A program made the translations under genes and the position numbers. The notes under the pieces were generated by a model, which saw only the letters and a program-made list of their open reading frames with translations, was not told the origin of the DNA and did not search any database. This document shows, piece after piece, positions 32,871 to 43,742 of a DNA stretch of 64,000 nucleotides; within the stretch, counting starts at the first letter, position 1; each line of letters starts with the position of its first letter. Source of the stretch: Euborellia annulipes. Its lineage: Eukaryota; Arthropoda; Insecta; Dermaptera; Anisolabididae. Location: positions 62,001 through 126,000 of the forward strand of contig JAKCPI010006261.1 of the NCBI GenBank assembly GCA_023213315.1, in the 5' to 3' direction.

Positions 32871-33246
32871 TATTGTCTGATAATTTGGATTACCATTTAA
32901 TATTTTAAAGAAAAAAAATATTTTTCAATTTTTTAAATATTTTTTTTTTTTTTAATTAATACAATGTTATTGAAGGCTGTGAATCAATTCAGTAGACTAA
33001 TTAAATCAGAAGTCGGCACCCTAAGGCCATGCATAATTTTTTTGCTGTCCGCCAGGCATTAACAAATTACTTAAAGGGCCGGTTTCTTCATTTATAGCCT
33101 CTCTTAGGCTTGACTTTAGAGTTTTTTTGAACTGTGCGTTCCCCCTAAAGATTTTGACTGTCCTAAAAAGTTTACGGCTTCAATTAAACTACTCACAGAT
33201 TTGCTTTCGTGCCCAAAAAACCTGATTGTATTTAAGTATACCGGAA

Positions 33247-33979
33247 TCTCTATATATAATTCGCTAATGTCCGTCTGTCTGTCTGTCTGTCTGTCACGCT
33301 CTATTTAGGCAACTTCCCGTTGGAATTTTGAAATGAAATTTTATATGGATAAAGAGGACCTTCTAGGGATTACAGGAAAATTATTTTAATCCCGAAATTC
33401 CTATAACTTTTTGAGTTATTAATTCTTAAAGTTACGATTTTACCCATGGGAAATGCATAGAGAAATATTTATGTACTCTTTTCATTTGTGTATTCTATGA
33501 ATGTAAGCAAATCCTCAAGCAGGCACTGAATTGGAATGGAATAAAAATAATAATTTTCTTGCCCTCGGGGCATGGCGTAGAGGTTAGCGTGCTAACCTCA
33601 TATACCAAACGTCGCGGGTTCGGACCCCAGGCAGTCCGATGATTTTATTTAAGCCAATTGGATACCAAATGGCTTAAATAAGAATGCCTGGACCCTAAAT
33701 AATATATATTCATAACGGTTATCGTAAATGTCTTATATGGCCTGAGTTGCCGAAAAGACTGTGTGAATGTTTGTGTGAGTGTGAGTGTGAATGAGAAAAA
33801 AGTGTGAATGTTTTTTTTCAAAAAAAAAAAAAAAAAAATAATAAAATAATTTTCTTTTCATAATGAAGAAAAGGCCGAGGGTCCGCCGCAGGCGGGCCCG
33901 AACCAGCTGGGGGGGGTCTAGGGGGGGCGAAGCCCCCCGGCTAGGCGCAAAGCCCGCCGAAGGTGGGCGACGAGGCTAG
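33247..33979 (+). mobile_element. Non-autonomous Helitron-like element
   Basis: It begins TCTCTATATATAATTCGC after an A. It ends with a GC-rich hairpin (AGCCCGCCGAAGGTGGGCG) followed by ACGAGGCTAG and a T. This is the Helitron signature: 5' TC, 3' hairpin then CTRR, insertion between A and T, no duplication. It contains a (GTCT)n run and an inserted SINE-A. No Rep/helicase is encoded. A related fragment (CAAATCCTCAAGC) surrounds the hAT copy at 36,760-37,146. Confidence 0.65.
33561..33844 (+). mobile_element. SINE-A, reference full-length copy
   Basis: Best copy for describing the family. The head has an A-box region (CATGGCGTAGAGGTTAGC) and B box (GCGGGTTCGGACCCC), consistent with a tRNA-derived RNA polymerase III promoter. 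The body includes the self-complementary GCCATTTGG/CCAAATGGC region. The conserved tail word is GTTGCCGAAAAGACTGTGTG, followed by GT-rich repeats and poly-A. A perfect 12-bp duplication AATAATTTTCTT flanks it (33,549-33,560 and 33,845-33,856), showing LINE-driven insertion into the Helitron-like element. TAGCGTG is at 33,585-33,591. Confidence 0.95.
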
Positions 33980-34101
33980 TATATTTAAATTCTCTAGGAA
34001 TGTTTCGAGTACTCAACGTCAATGTAAACAAAATTTCGCAAATGGACATTTTTGCGGGAGGTTTACAATCGAAATATAAAAAGAAAATTAAATTTGAAAT
34101 A

Positions 34102-34360
34102 GGCCCACGGGGTTTGGAGTAGATGGTAGCGTGCCTAGCTTCTATACCGAACGTCGCGGGTTCGGACCTCAGGCAGTCCGAAGATTTTATTTAAGGCATT
34201 TGGATACCAAATGGCTTAAATAAGAATGCCTGGACCCCAATACGGATAATAATCAATAACGGATATCGTTTAAAGTCTTAAATGGCCTAAGTTGCCGAAA
34301 AGACTGTGTGAATATGAGTGTGAATGAGAAAAAAGTGTGAATGTTTAAAAAAAAAAAAAA
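34102..34360 (+). mobile_element. SINE-A, full length
   Basis: Complete copy with an 11-bp duplication AAATTTGAAAT (34,090-34,100 and 34,361-34,371). The head is slightly diverged (TTTGGAGTAGATGGTAGCG). TAGCGTG is at 34,127-34,133. Confidence 0.92.
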
Positions 34361-34371
34361 AAATTTGAAAT

Positions 34372-36323
34372 AAAAATTGAGCTTTGCGACAGACAATTTT
34401 TGTCTCACTTTTGAATATATTTTTTTAAATTAAGATGACTAATTATAAAAAAAAATTTAATTAATTATTTTTCAAGATCTATGTGAGAATGAAATAAAAC
34501 ATACGAATTTGTTAAATTGGTTGAAAGATGAAATTTTTAATTGGAGAAAGAATTGGGCTGTGATTGTTAAACATTTTTTTTTTTTTTTTTTATTTTTAAC
34601 GATGAACATTATTTTTTAGAATTAATTTAATAATAAAATAAAACACATTCAGCCTGCTACATTTTCATTTATAAATGCCCCCATTAATTTAAAAAAAAAA
34701 AATGCTTATAAATAAAACTCGACTAACAATTAAGAGAAAAAATTATAATATTACTCTTTATCTTAGCAAATTTAAAATGATGTATTTACTGTTCTTTTAC
34801 ATTCAGCTCAATGCAAACAGAATTCTAAAGCTAAGACCATTCATGCAACCCGTCATCACTTTCCTTAACTTATTTTATTTCCGTTAAGTAACTATTAGGC
34901 CTAAGAATTAGAAAGTTAATATTTGGAAGAATAAACATAATTTAAATGTTAAATTCATTTAAAAATATAATAGCTAATTAATAAATTAATTGATCAGAAG
35001 TAGAAAGCGAAAGTGGAAGACGAGATTTTAATCTATTTATATTTTTTTGATATCGTCTACAAATCTTTTGTAAAACCAAACGAAACGTTACAGATGCACA
35101 AACTTGCCACTTACACAAACACAAATCTCGGGTTTTTATCCCAGAAGGCGATCCCGGGCAGTAAATCGCAGCTCATTAATTCCATCAGATGGCAAGGCGC
35201 GAAGCCAGAGCCAAACCACGCCATAAACAACCTGCGAGTTATAGCCTCTAATTGCGATTTAGACTAAGTCTCCCCCCCCCCTTCCCACACGCCCTCCTCA
35301 ACTGCTTCCAACAAAAATGTCAAATCTTCTGATATTCTGTGTTTTTTTTTTTTTTTTTAAATAATAATTTAGTAGAAGGATGCAGAATGAGATTATAAAA
35401 AAATTAGAACTCACTAGGAATCTCTTCGATGTGTATAAATAATATTTTTTTAATCATAAAATTTAAAGATGTGAGAAAATTCTGGATCAAAATTTATTTC
35501 TAAAACTTTTAATTTTTTTTTTTTATTTAGAATATTTGAATATTTAATAAATGAAATATTTTATCAAATAATAAATATTACTTATTGATAAAAAAAAGGT
35601 GCTATATAAATTTTTTCTTTATTTATATGAGACGAATTTATTTATAGGGTTAAATAATAAATCCTCTGCTTATCTGTTATGTATTTGAATAAAAACGATC
35701 TAAATAAACATATTATTACCTCGAGGAAATAACTTTTTTTTTTTTAGATTGAATAAACCGCGGGCCGATGAAATAAAGTTTGATAAAAAAAATTTTCTTT
35801 GAATGAAAGAATTCATATATAAAAATTCCCTTTAGAACAGTCAAGAAATTTTTTTATATACAAGTAAAAAAAGATCAAGTTTCACAAATTTAGATAAATC
35901 TGAGTTAATCTTAGAAGACATCTAATCTGATTGATATTGGATATTATAAAAGAGAAAATGATAAAAAAAGGGAAAATTAAATTTCATTTAGGGAAATTAA
36001 TTTTGTTAGAAGTGCAAAATATGAATTGAAATATCAAACTACTCCAAAAAATCTGATTACATCTCATCTGACAGGCTTTGCCCTCAAGTTGCCCTTAATA
36101 AAAACGTAATTTAAAATTCAATGATTTTTATCTTATAAGCAGATTTAAAAAAAAAAAAAAAATAATACTTTAATCTTACGCTAAAATTTCAAATTCACTT
36201 CGTGAATAGAAATACTATGTTTTTTTAATCATGTTCAATCATCCTTTCTCCAAATAAATTATATTTTAAATTTATTTACTGTAGGTATTTATTATACATT
36301 TATTTTAATTTAAAATAAACTAT
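34372..36323. other. AT-rich; one low-copy island at 35,090-35,275
   Basis: Most of this is featureless. The island has CTCATTAATTCCATCAGATG and GCCATAAACAACCTGCG (a CCATAAA Hox-type word). A plus-strand frame of 84 codons (35,013-35,267) crosses it without a domain or good splice sites. Regulatory is more likely than coding. Confidence 0.3.
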
Positions 36324-36327
36324 TTAA

Positions 36328-36727
36328 GGTGGGCGTCTCGAAAAACCTTTTGAAGACAATTCACCCTCGAGTTACTCTAGGCGGCAAGAGATGGCGTTAG
36401 TTTTTCCCATAAGAATACAAGGGATTTATTCCATTTCATTTGAAAGATTCCAGCTAATTAATTAAGAGTAAAAAATTAATTATTTTTTAACACAATGATT
36501 ACTAATTTAATTATCTATAAGATATAGAGCGAAATTTTTAAAAATGTCGTTTATTTAATGCGATTAATCTAAACAAAAAAAATTTATTTTTTCGAAAATC
36601 AAAAAAAGGGCTTCTATCAGTTGTAGATATTTTAAATAGCTTTTTAATTTAAAAAAAATTTGAGGTCAATAGCTTCAAAATTGTGGCCGTTGGAAACTCC
36701 CAAAATTAGCACCCCGAGACGCGCACC
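36328..36727. mobile_element. 400-bp TIR element in a TTAA target
   Basis: The ends GGTGGGCGTCTCG and CGAGACGCGCACC are inverted repeats. Both are flanked by TTAA (36,324-36,327 and 36,728-36,731), the target duplication used by piggyBac. The termini do not begin CCY as usual for piggyBac, so the superfamily stays open; TA targeting is also possible. No coding sequence. Confidence 0.6.
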
Positions 36728-36759
36728 TTAATTGACGAATTTACGATTTCTCCCATAGG

Positions 36760-37146
36760 CAGAGGCGGCGCGTCCACTAGGCAACTAGGCGGCCGCCTAG
36801 GGCGGCAACCTGGAGAGGGCGACAAAAAGGGGAAAAAAAAATTTTGGTTCCACAAGCGGCACCCGGAAAAAAAATTTAGTTCCGCGGGCGGCAAAAATTT
36901 AGCGGATCTAAAAAAAAGGTAAAACATTTTTTCCGGACAGAAAAAAAAATTTCGGTCTCGGGGCGACACAGGGGAAAAATTTTGGTATAAAATATTTTTC
37001 CGGACGGGAAAAAATTTTGGTTCCGCGCAAGAGAAAATGTTCCGCGAGCGGGAAAAATTTTGTGAAGTTTTTTTTTTTTGTTTTTTTGGGGGGGGCGCAA
37101 AAAAAATATCTTGCCTAGGGCGGCAGAATAGCTTGCGCCGGCCCTG
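36760..37146 (-). mobile_element. hAT MITE (family 1), intact 387-bp copy
   Basis: The ends CAGAGGCGGCGCG and CGCCGGCCCTG are flanked by a perfect 8-bp duplication CCCATAGG (36,752-36,759 and 37,147-37,154). The interior has repeated AAAATTTTTT(C/T)CC and GCCGC words. It is the uninterrupted counterpart of 21,839-25,734 in reverse. Minus-strand frames of 94-159 codons across it are low-complexity by-products. It lies inside a decayed piece related to the 33,247 Helitron-like element. Confidence 0.9.
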
Positions 37147-37199
37147 CCCATAGGAAACATTTATGTATTCTATGATTGTAAACAAATCCTCAAGCTCAA

Positions 37200-38540
37200 A
37201 TACCGAAGACGTTAAATTAAAAAAAAAAGAACAAAAATTGATTTCTGATCTAACAAGAAATACTAGGCCTAATTATTATTTTTAAATAAATCCGGTTTAA
37301 ATTAGAAATTACAATGTCAAAACTTAGAAAATAAATATCACTAATATTAATAGTGAAAATGTTTGTTCAACCTTCTAATTTAAATCAACGGTTTAACATT
37401 TACAAATTATTTTAATTTATAGATAAATTATTGGACTGGTTAATTGCATGCTTATTGTGAAGGGAGGAAGAGGCTCTTGACATGTTTAATTTTAAAATAT
37501 GTTTTATGATTCTTGACATATTCGTGATGGAGTTTTGCGCATTGCAGGACTAATTTTCAAATATTATTAAAATTGGAGAGAAGATAAAATTTGAAGATTG
37601 ATCAATATTTGATCAAGAAAGAGAAAGAAAATCAATAAATAAAATGGCATGTTTACCTCTGATTTGAAATTTAGGTATCAAGGTCGAAAAATCTTCTGAA
37701 TAATTAACAAGAAAAAAAAGGCGGGTGATGCGGATAGTTTTAACTATAATAGAGCTCTTCTTTCTTGAATTGTTTAGTGAATTAATTTAAATTATATTGA
37801 CTACCAATAAATTTAATATTTTATATGGTTTAAGAAGCAAGAAAAAAAAATTTAAATAATTAATTACAAATTGAGACTTTTTGGTAGATGAAATTTTAAC
37901 CATTCACTTTGACTTGTGTTCCGAGCGAATGGTCCTTTCAGACGATCATAAGCTATTAATTGGTGTTAAAACATCACATTTTATCATGTTTGACAGTTCT
38001 AAGACCAGTTTACAAGAAATCGGAAACCGCCAAGAGAGAATGGAGCAACCGTCAGTGAAGAAAAAAAAAAAGGTTTTCGTCTGATCGAGATCCAGGTAGA
38101 TGGAGGAGGGAGAGAGAGAGAGAGAGAGAGAGATGAGTGAAAAATGACCAGAAGGGAGTTTCGGTGCCAACGTGATGAAGTATTCAGGGTCAGCTAAGTC
38201 AGCTAATTGTGGCTTCCTCTTGTTATATGATAAAAAAAAAACTAATTAGGAATATGTAAGAATATTAAATTAATTCATTAAACAATTAAGAAACAAGAGC
38301 TCTCTCTACCTTGATAGGGTGTTTGATATTATTGTTTAAACCAGGGTGTCGCGTGATTGGATAAAGGGTGTAGCGAGATATTGAGACAAAAAAAAAAAAA
38401 TATCTTATACTTAAGCTAACAAAACTATTGATGTAATTTTACTCAGTGACTGTAGTAAAGTTTACTAAATTATGTTAAGATGTACTTTACTTTTTATATA
38501 ATACTTTAATAAATTTACATATTAAACTTAATTTTAATTC
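37200..38540. other. AT-rich; short (AG)n microsatellite
   Basis: No gene. (GA)n at 38,107-38,133. The patch 37,900-38,060 is more complex, and its 67- and 74-codon frames lack domains. Confidence 0.35.
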
Positions 38541-38551
38541 AAGGAAGGATG

Positions 38552-38620
38552 CCCCCTAGTGTTTAATGTTATTCCCAACGATGCCGTGAACTACAAAAGG
38601 TTGGAAATTTCTAGTTTAAA
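38552..38620 (-). mobile_element. hAT-like terminus fragment, second copy
   Basis: CCCTAGTGTTTAATGTTATT and ACTACAAAAGGTTGGAAATT match the fragment at 2,887-3,010 with decay. Only an end remains. Confidence 0.45.
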
Positions 38621-38791
38621 CTATCCGCGTCACCCGGCTTGGATGTCCTTTTTTTTCTTGTTAATTATTCTGAAAATTTTTCGACCTTCATTCACAAATT
38701 TCTAAGTCATAACGGCATATTTTCTTATAAAGAAAAGAAAAAAGAAAATTATTTTTAAAAGTAAAAATTTCACATGTTTAAAAAACATGAT

Positions 38792-38970
38792 GCCCGGGAG
38801 CCGTGGCTCAGTGAGAAGACACCTGCTTCTCGCACAGGAGTCTCGGGTTCGCTTCCCGTCCCAAGCGAGAAAAATTTATTTCATTTGATTTGACTACAAA
38901 TCATTTGAAATAAATAGGGATGGGGTCTAAATGGCCTTAGATGCCGAAAAAGACCTTAAAAAAAAAAAAA
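38792..38970 (+). mobile_element. SINE-B, full length
   Basis: tRNA-like head: A box GTGGCTCAGTGAGAAG, B box GGGTTCGCTTCCC. The body is AATCATTTGAAATAAATA, and the tail GCCTTAGATGCCGAAAAAGA is followed by poly-A. An 11-bp duplication AAAAACATGAT flanks it (38,781-38,791 and 38,971-38,981). Its tail motif GCCGAAAAAGAC resembles SINE-A's GCCGAAAAGACT, so both may be mobilised by one LINE partner. Confidence 0.9.
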
Positions 38971-39019
38971 AAAAACATGATACCAAATTGAAATAAACAA
39001 CTTTTTTTTCTTAATTTGT

Positions 39020-39165
39020 TTAATGTCTTTTTCGGCACCTGAGGTCATTTAGACCCCAATTGATTGTAATTCAAATAAAATGTATTTTTAATTTCTCTTA
39101 CCCTGATATATGAAATATATAGAGAGAAAGAATTCGATTCATGTCAAAAATTCGATGTTGAGATT
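39020..39165 (-). mobile_element. SINE-B tail next to Rep-H end
   Basis: TGTCTTTTTCGGCACCTGAG (39,026-39,045) is an inverted SINE-B tail. AATTCGATTCATGTCAAAAA (39,131 on) is the inverted end of Rep-H. Both are stubs. Confidence 0.5.
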
Positions 39166-39280
39166 TTTTCACTTAGGGTGGAAAATGAACCCCGGACTCC
39201 CTGTACAAATGTTTTAAGCTTTACCAATAAAAATTTGAGTAAAATTTTTATTTATAATTAGCTCACAATTTATTTTAAGT

Positions 39281-39492
39281 CGCCGGTTCTCACCAAAAGA
39301 AAGAACAACCCCTAATAGCTTTGTTGTTAAGTAATGCAAAACCCTGATGAACCTCTGGATGGGTGCCCAGCAAAGAACAAGAGTTTTAATGTCGCTAGTA
39401 GATATCGGTATTTAATTATTTATACAATCGTTATATTAATTCCATTTGTAAATTGTAAACTATGCACCTAAAGAGGTTATTAAAAAAAAAAA
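39281..39492 (+). mobile_element. 5S rRNA-derived SINE, copy 2
   Basis: CGCCGGTTCTC, then GTTGTTAAGTAATGC and ACCTCTGGATGGGTGCCCAG, follow 5S rRNA in order: helix near GGTTCTC, A box AAGTTAAGCAACG, C box TTGGATGGGTGACCGCC. A non-5S tail (TTGTAAATTGTAAACTATGC) and poly-A at the end make this a SINE (SINE3-like), not a 5S gene. Confidence 0.7.
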
Positions 39493-40567
39493 TTATTTAT
39501 TTTATAGTGGTTCAAACGAAGGAAAGGGATGTAAAAGAATGAAGTTGACAGATCGAAAATGCCGGTCTCTGAGAATTCTATCAATATTTATTTTTATCCA
39601 GCTGATAGTATAGATTTTCTATTCTATTTCAGCTAAATTGAATAAAACACATAAAAAAGAATTAAATTCCTTTGAAAATTTGATGAATAGGAACAAACGC
39701 TAATTGAATTTTAAAATGAATTTCCTTTTTTTTTTGTCCTATTAGGAAATAATTCAGGTGTATCCATTTAAGTAGTAAATTTACGAAAATAAAATAACTT
39801 ATTTACTCACAATTGTAATTCAAGAGCTCTTTTTATTTTGTTAATGTCTTTTAAATAGGTGTTTGAAAATTTAATGTCTGTCCAAGCCCACCTCGTTAGA
39901 ATCAATAAATGGTGAGGAAAATTAATTAGAACAAAAAAACCAAGGATTGAATATAAATTGTTTTAATCATGAATGATAATATTTTATTCAAAGGGATTCG
40001 TAGGTCTAAATAATTTTTAGATATTTGAAATTGGGGATCGAGAGCTGATTCTAATATAGGCCCAAAACCGTCTCAAATGAAGAGAGCTCTTAGAGGGGTG
40101 AGAACACGTCAATCTGACGTAACGTATATGAATAGAGGGGCGGGATCATTTTTTTAATGGATTTTGCCCATCCCTCCCTAAATGTAAGCCCTGTCTTAAA
40201 ATTGTTTTAGCTGGAATAATATATTCAAAATGATTAGTCCAAAATATCTCTTTTCTTTGATAAATTCAGGAAGCTGAACTTGTAAAGCTTCCGAATTTGA
40301 ATATATTGCCTCTGGCGAAATTATTTCCAACGTTATCAAATATCGAAATCAACCAACTAGCCTTTCCAAAGAAGAGGGGAGAGAAGGCCATTGTCCTCGG
40401 GAATAAAAAAAACGTCCTTTCGATTTAAATACAAACCACAAACTAAGCTCTCTTACTACCCTAACAATTTTTGAAAAATTTATTATTCCTAAATGATCAT
40501 AGAACCCTCGCCTTTCTTCTTAATTATGAAAAGAAAATTATTATTATTATTAGTTTTTATTTATTTA
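39493..40567. other. No recognisable feature
   Basis: AT-rich; the somewhat more complex patch 40,040-40,440 contains no identifiable family. Confidence 0.35.
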
Positions 40568-40697
40568 TTTTTTTTTTTAGACTGCCACTTTTTTCCATTC
40601 ACACTCACATTCACCTTTCGGCAACTTAGGCCATTTTAGACTTTAAACGATACCCGTTATTTGTAAATATATCAATTGGGGTCCAGACATTTAAGCT
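40568..40697 (-). mobile_element. SINE-A, tail half only
   Basis: Inverted: T run, CACTCACATTCACC, TTTCGGCAACTTAGGCC and ATTGGGGTCCAGACATTTAA. The head is missing. Confidence 0.7.
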
Positions 40698-40740
40698 ATA
40701 AAAAATTTCGTTTCAAAATCCCAACGAGATTTTAATGGTA

Positions 40741-41242
40741 AAAATCTGGTGTGACTGTCGCACAGCACACAACTTTCTCTTACCACCCTTTCTGTAATCG
40801 AAAGTTGTGTTCTGAGCTTGTCACACCGGATTTTTGTGATGAGATTCTTTAGTTTCTACCAATATATTAGAATTCAAAATTGCAAATTTATAAACATGGG
40901 AAAATATTTATATTTTGTTACCATGACAACCATTTCTCCTATCTTTTTCGTTTGAAGTACAGTAGTGTGCTTGAAACAATTTTGAGAGCAAATGAGAATA
41001 TACATTTGAAAGAGCATCGAAAAAATAATTAATTTTTGAATTTTAATCAAAAAGCGAATTAAAGCGAATTTTGAGAAAATCGAAAAAAAAACTGAAAAAG
41101 TACATCAGTAAAGTACTAGTACTCTTTTGCCGATTTTGTTTAAAAGCTTATTTTCTCGCTCCAGGGAGTTGCCTAACTTAAATATAAAATTTCAGCCTCA
41201 TAGCTCAATTCCTTCATGCTTAAAATTGAACACAGACACACA

Positions 41243-41323
<81 letters not shown>

Positions 41324-41446
41324 CAGACCATGTCGCGAAAACCACTTTTTTTGATTCAGGGGACATCAGAACGTTTATATCGATCAAAATCTCGACATCG
41401 AATTTTTGACATGAATCCAATACTTTCTCTCTCTCTATATACCAGT
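40741..41446 (+). repeat. Rep-H, longest copy
   Basis: Best full copy, about 700 bp. It starts with the hairpin at 40,744-40,836 (CTGGTGTGACTGTCGCACAG ... CTTGTCACACCGG). Then come the GACAACCATTTCTCC segment, the AAGTACATCAGTAAAGTACT segment, a CA/GA microsatellite, ACCATGTCGCGAAAACCAC, and the end ATTTTTGACATGAATCC-CTTTCTCTC. No ORF. At least a dozen whole or partial copies occur in the window. Mechanism is unknown; sharp duplications were not found. Confidence 0.8.
41230..41319. repeat. (CA)n(GA)n microsatellite
   Basis: A compound dinucleotide repeat lies inside Rep-H. Overlapping frames of 66-96 codons here are artefacts. Confidence 0.95.
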
Positions 41447-41470
41447 ATCATACTTATATATAAAAGGCTA

Positions 41471-42234
41471 ATGCGGGTTGCAAGAACGTATTTAACGGTT
41501 CGTTAAACGCTTTTGGTCGTTTAAACCTTCCGCTAAATAATTTTGGGTTGCAAGAACGTATTTAAAGGTGATTGGTTCGTAAAAGCTGTCAATAAACTAA
41601 ATGCTGAAATTCGGACCTTAAAACTATAAAGTATCCACTAACCTGATTAGTTTCATTGAAATAAATAAGAATTTGGTGACTATATTATCATGCGAGAGAG
41701 GTAAGATAGAAATACATTAATTTAATTGAGTTTTCTTTAGTTTCTGAAACGTTTTAAGCGATATTATTAATTATTATAGATTATCATTCGATGAAGAGAA
41801 AAAGTGAGGTTATAGTATATTCCCAGTTTTTTTATAATTTAACATCTGACAGCCAGATCTACCAACGTGATTATTATTTTTATTTTACGATATTTAAATA
41901 TTTAAACATTTTTTGTTTTGTAACCTAATATTAACAATTAAAATTTAAAGAATACAAATATAATTAATATTTTTATTTCTTTTATAATTTTGGTACTATT
42001 ATAAATTATACAATTTGACAATGCGCCCTTGCGGTCAACTTGGTCAACTACATAGAAAGCTGTCATTTTCTGTGGCCCAATTGTTTTGCATCTATCTATA
42101 TATCTTAAGAGTAGGGAATAGTTAACGGTTCCTTTAAAGCGGCTTTAGCAACAGCCTATAATTTTAAAGCCCAAAGCGATGTTTACTAACAGACTTTTAA
42201 ATGTTTACAGAACTGTTTTCTTGCAACCCGGCAT
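41471..42234. mobile_element. 764-bp TIR element
   Basis: The ends ATGCGGGTTGCAAGAA and TTCTTGCAACCCGGCAT are inverted repeats. GGGTTGCAAGAACGTATTTA occurs twice near the left end. No ORF over 60 codons. The target duplication is unclear, so the superfamily is unassigned. Confidence 0.65.
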
Positions 42235-42240
42235 AAGAGG

Positions 42241-42388
42241 GTGTCCGATGTGTGAAACAACCAATCAGGCCTCAGGGATAGCGCCATGGTAACAAAATAT
42301 AAATATTTACCCATGTTTCCGATTTTTTTTATTTATTTACATTTTGAATTCTAAAATATCGGCGTAAATTTTTTGTCTGTGTACCGGA
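42241..42388 (-). repeat. Rep-H partial copy
   Basis: Inverted segment with CGCCATGGTAACAAAATATA and ACATTTTGAATTCTAAAATA. Confidence 0.55.
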
Positions 42389-42454
42389 AGAGTCCCGGAA
42401 AGGATATGATTCACAAAAAATCTTAAGTTCATGAATAATTAACCGCTAAAATAA

Positions 42455-42554
42455 TCTCTACATATATAAATGAAAAGGGAAAATGTATGTACCGGTATGT
42501 ATATAAGTAGGCGAGCAAGGGGGTCCAGGGGGCGCAGCGGCGCTTTGCGTCTAG
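42455..42554 (+). mobile_element. Miniature Helitron-like element, 100 bp
   Basis: It begins TCTCTACATATATAAATG after A. It ends with a GC-rich hairpin-like CAGCGGCGCTTTGCGTCTAG before T, matching Helitron ends and similar to the 33,247-33,979 element. All internal sequence is deleted. Confidence 0.45.
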
Positions 42555-43339
42555 TATACATATATAGAAGTAAGAGAAAGTAAAAAGATCAAATACTTTC
42601 AAAAAGTATTTTTTAAGAAAATGTTTTTGTCGAATAGATCCTGTTAAATATCGAATAAAATTTTTTTTTTCTTTGGAATGAATTAATTTCTATTATTTTG
42701 TATTGTTTTGCATAATGGACCCCTGACAGAGCCTATATTTTCTTAAGAGCAGTTTAAGACCTAATTGGTGGTTAGGAATTGCAAGCAGCCTCCGTCGAGT
42801 AGCCAGCCTTCACTGTCTAATTATAACAATATTAGGAGGTCTCTGCTTTTTTTTTTGTAGCCAATCCGACAATAAAATGTATCTGATTTCGATTTTCATC
42901 TAAAGATTCCCACGAATATATTATAAATTAAAAAAAAAAAAAAAAACACAATAAAATGATTAAATATTATGAACAAAGAAAATTTTCCAAGAACGTAAGA
43001 ATTATTAGGCTAAATAAAAGCTTGAATCTTAATTAAGGCAATTACTAATCAAATAAAATTAGAATGGAAAATATTTAAAAGCAATTATTATTTCAATTTT
43101 AGATTATAAAACTTTTAGTAGTCTTTTAAATACTCAATGAGTATGGAGTAAAGGGAGGAAATTCATATTAATATTTCTCAAGGTTCTAGACATACCTTTG
43201 TCAATTTTATAGCGTAAAAAATTAACAATTCTCTATAAAATTAATTAATATCTATTCACTTTTTTTTTGAATAATATATTGCTAACTTAAACCAGTGATG
43301 GTTAAGTCTAATTTTAGTATGTAAAAAATCGAAAATGTC
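42555..43339. other. No recognisable feature
   Basis: AT-rich DNA with one complex patch (42,715-42,830) of unknown nature. Confidence 0.35.
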
Positions 43340-43460
43340 GAAAATCGAAATCGAAATTTTTCTGAAGCTACCAAAATGCGTTTTGAGGTCCCCTGAATCT
43401 ATTTAAGTACTTTTTGAAATGATGTCTGTGTGTCTGTCTATGTGTGTGTGTGTGTGCTGT
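43340..43460 (-). repeat. Rep-H-related fragment
   Basis: GTCGAAAATCGAAATCGAAA and GCGTTTTGAGGTCCCCTGAA correspond to the distal part of Rep-H in reverse. Confidence 0.45.
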
Positions 43461-43619
43461 GGTAATTTTTTTCGTCAACGAAAATTCAAAAACTGTTTGT
43501 TCAATTGTTTTGAAATTTTTCCACACCTAAACTAGGGTTATAGGCCAAGAACTGAAAACCTTTTGGTAAACATCGGACGGGGGGGGGGGATATTTTTTTC
43601 TTGAATAGTGGGTGAGCAA

Positions 43620-43742
43620 AGTTGTGCGCTCGGCTTAGTCCGACCCTTTATTTTAAATTGTGTACTCCCGATAATTAACATGCCCGATAATTCGTACCAA
43701 ATCGTCGGCCCCGTAACTATACGATTCATCGAGATTCTACTG
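43620..43742 (-). mobile_element. pogo/Tigger-like terminus
   Basis: On the minus strand it starts CAGTAGAATCTCGATGAATC next to TA and continues with GGTACGAATTATCGGGC and AATTATCGGGAGTAC. The repeated 'gataattcg' words and CAGTA ends at a TA target are typical of pogo-class Tc1/mariner elements. The opposite end was not found. Confidence 0.5.

Noticed and set aside
36706..37185. 159-codon minus-strand frame
   Set aside because: It is the low-complexity interior of the hAT MITE; the peptide is composition-driven.
38792..38970. Functional tRNA gene
   Set aside because: A and B boxes are present but the acceptor stem does not close and a SINE body, poly-A and TSD follow; the same holds for all SINE-A heads.
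39281..39492. 5S rRNA gene
   Set aside because: Only the internal promoter region resembles 5S; the rest diverges and ends in poly-A.
41127..41506. Frames across the CA/GA microsatellite
   Set aside because: Dinucleotide repeats stay open in several frames; they encode only HT, RE and SL runs.
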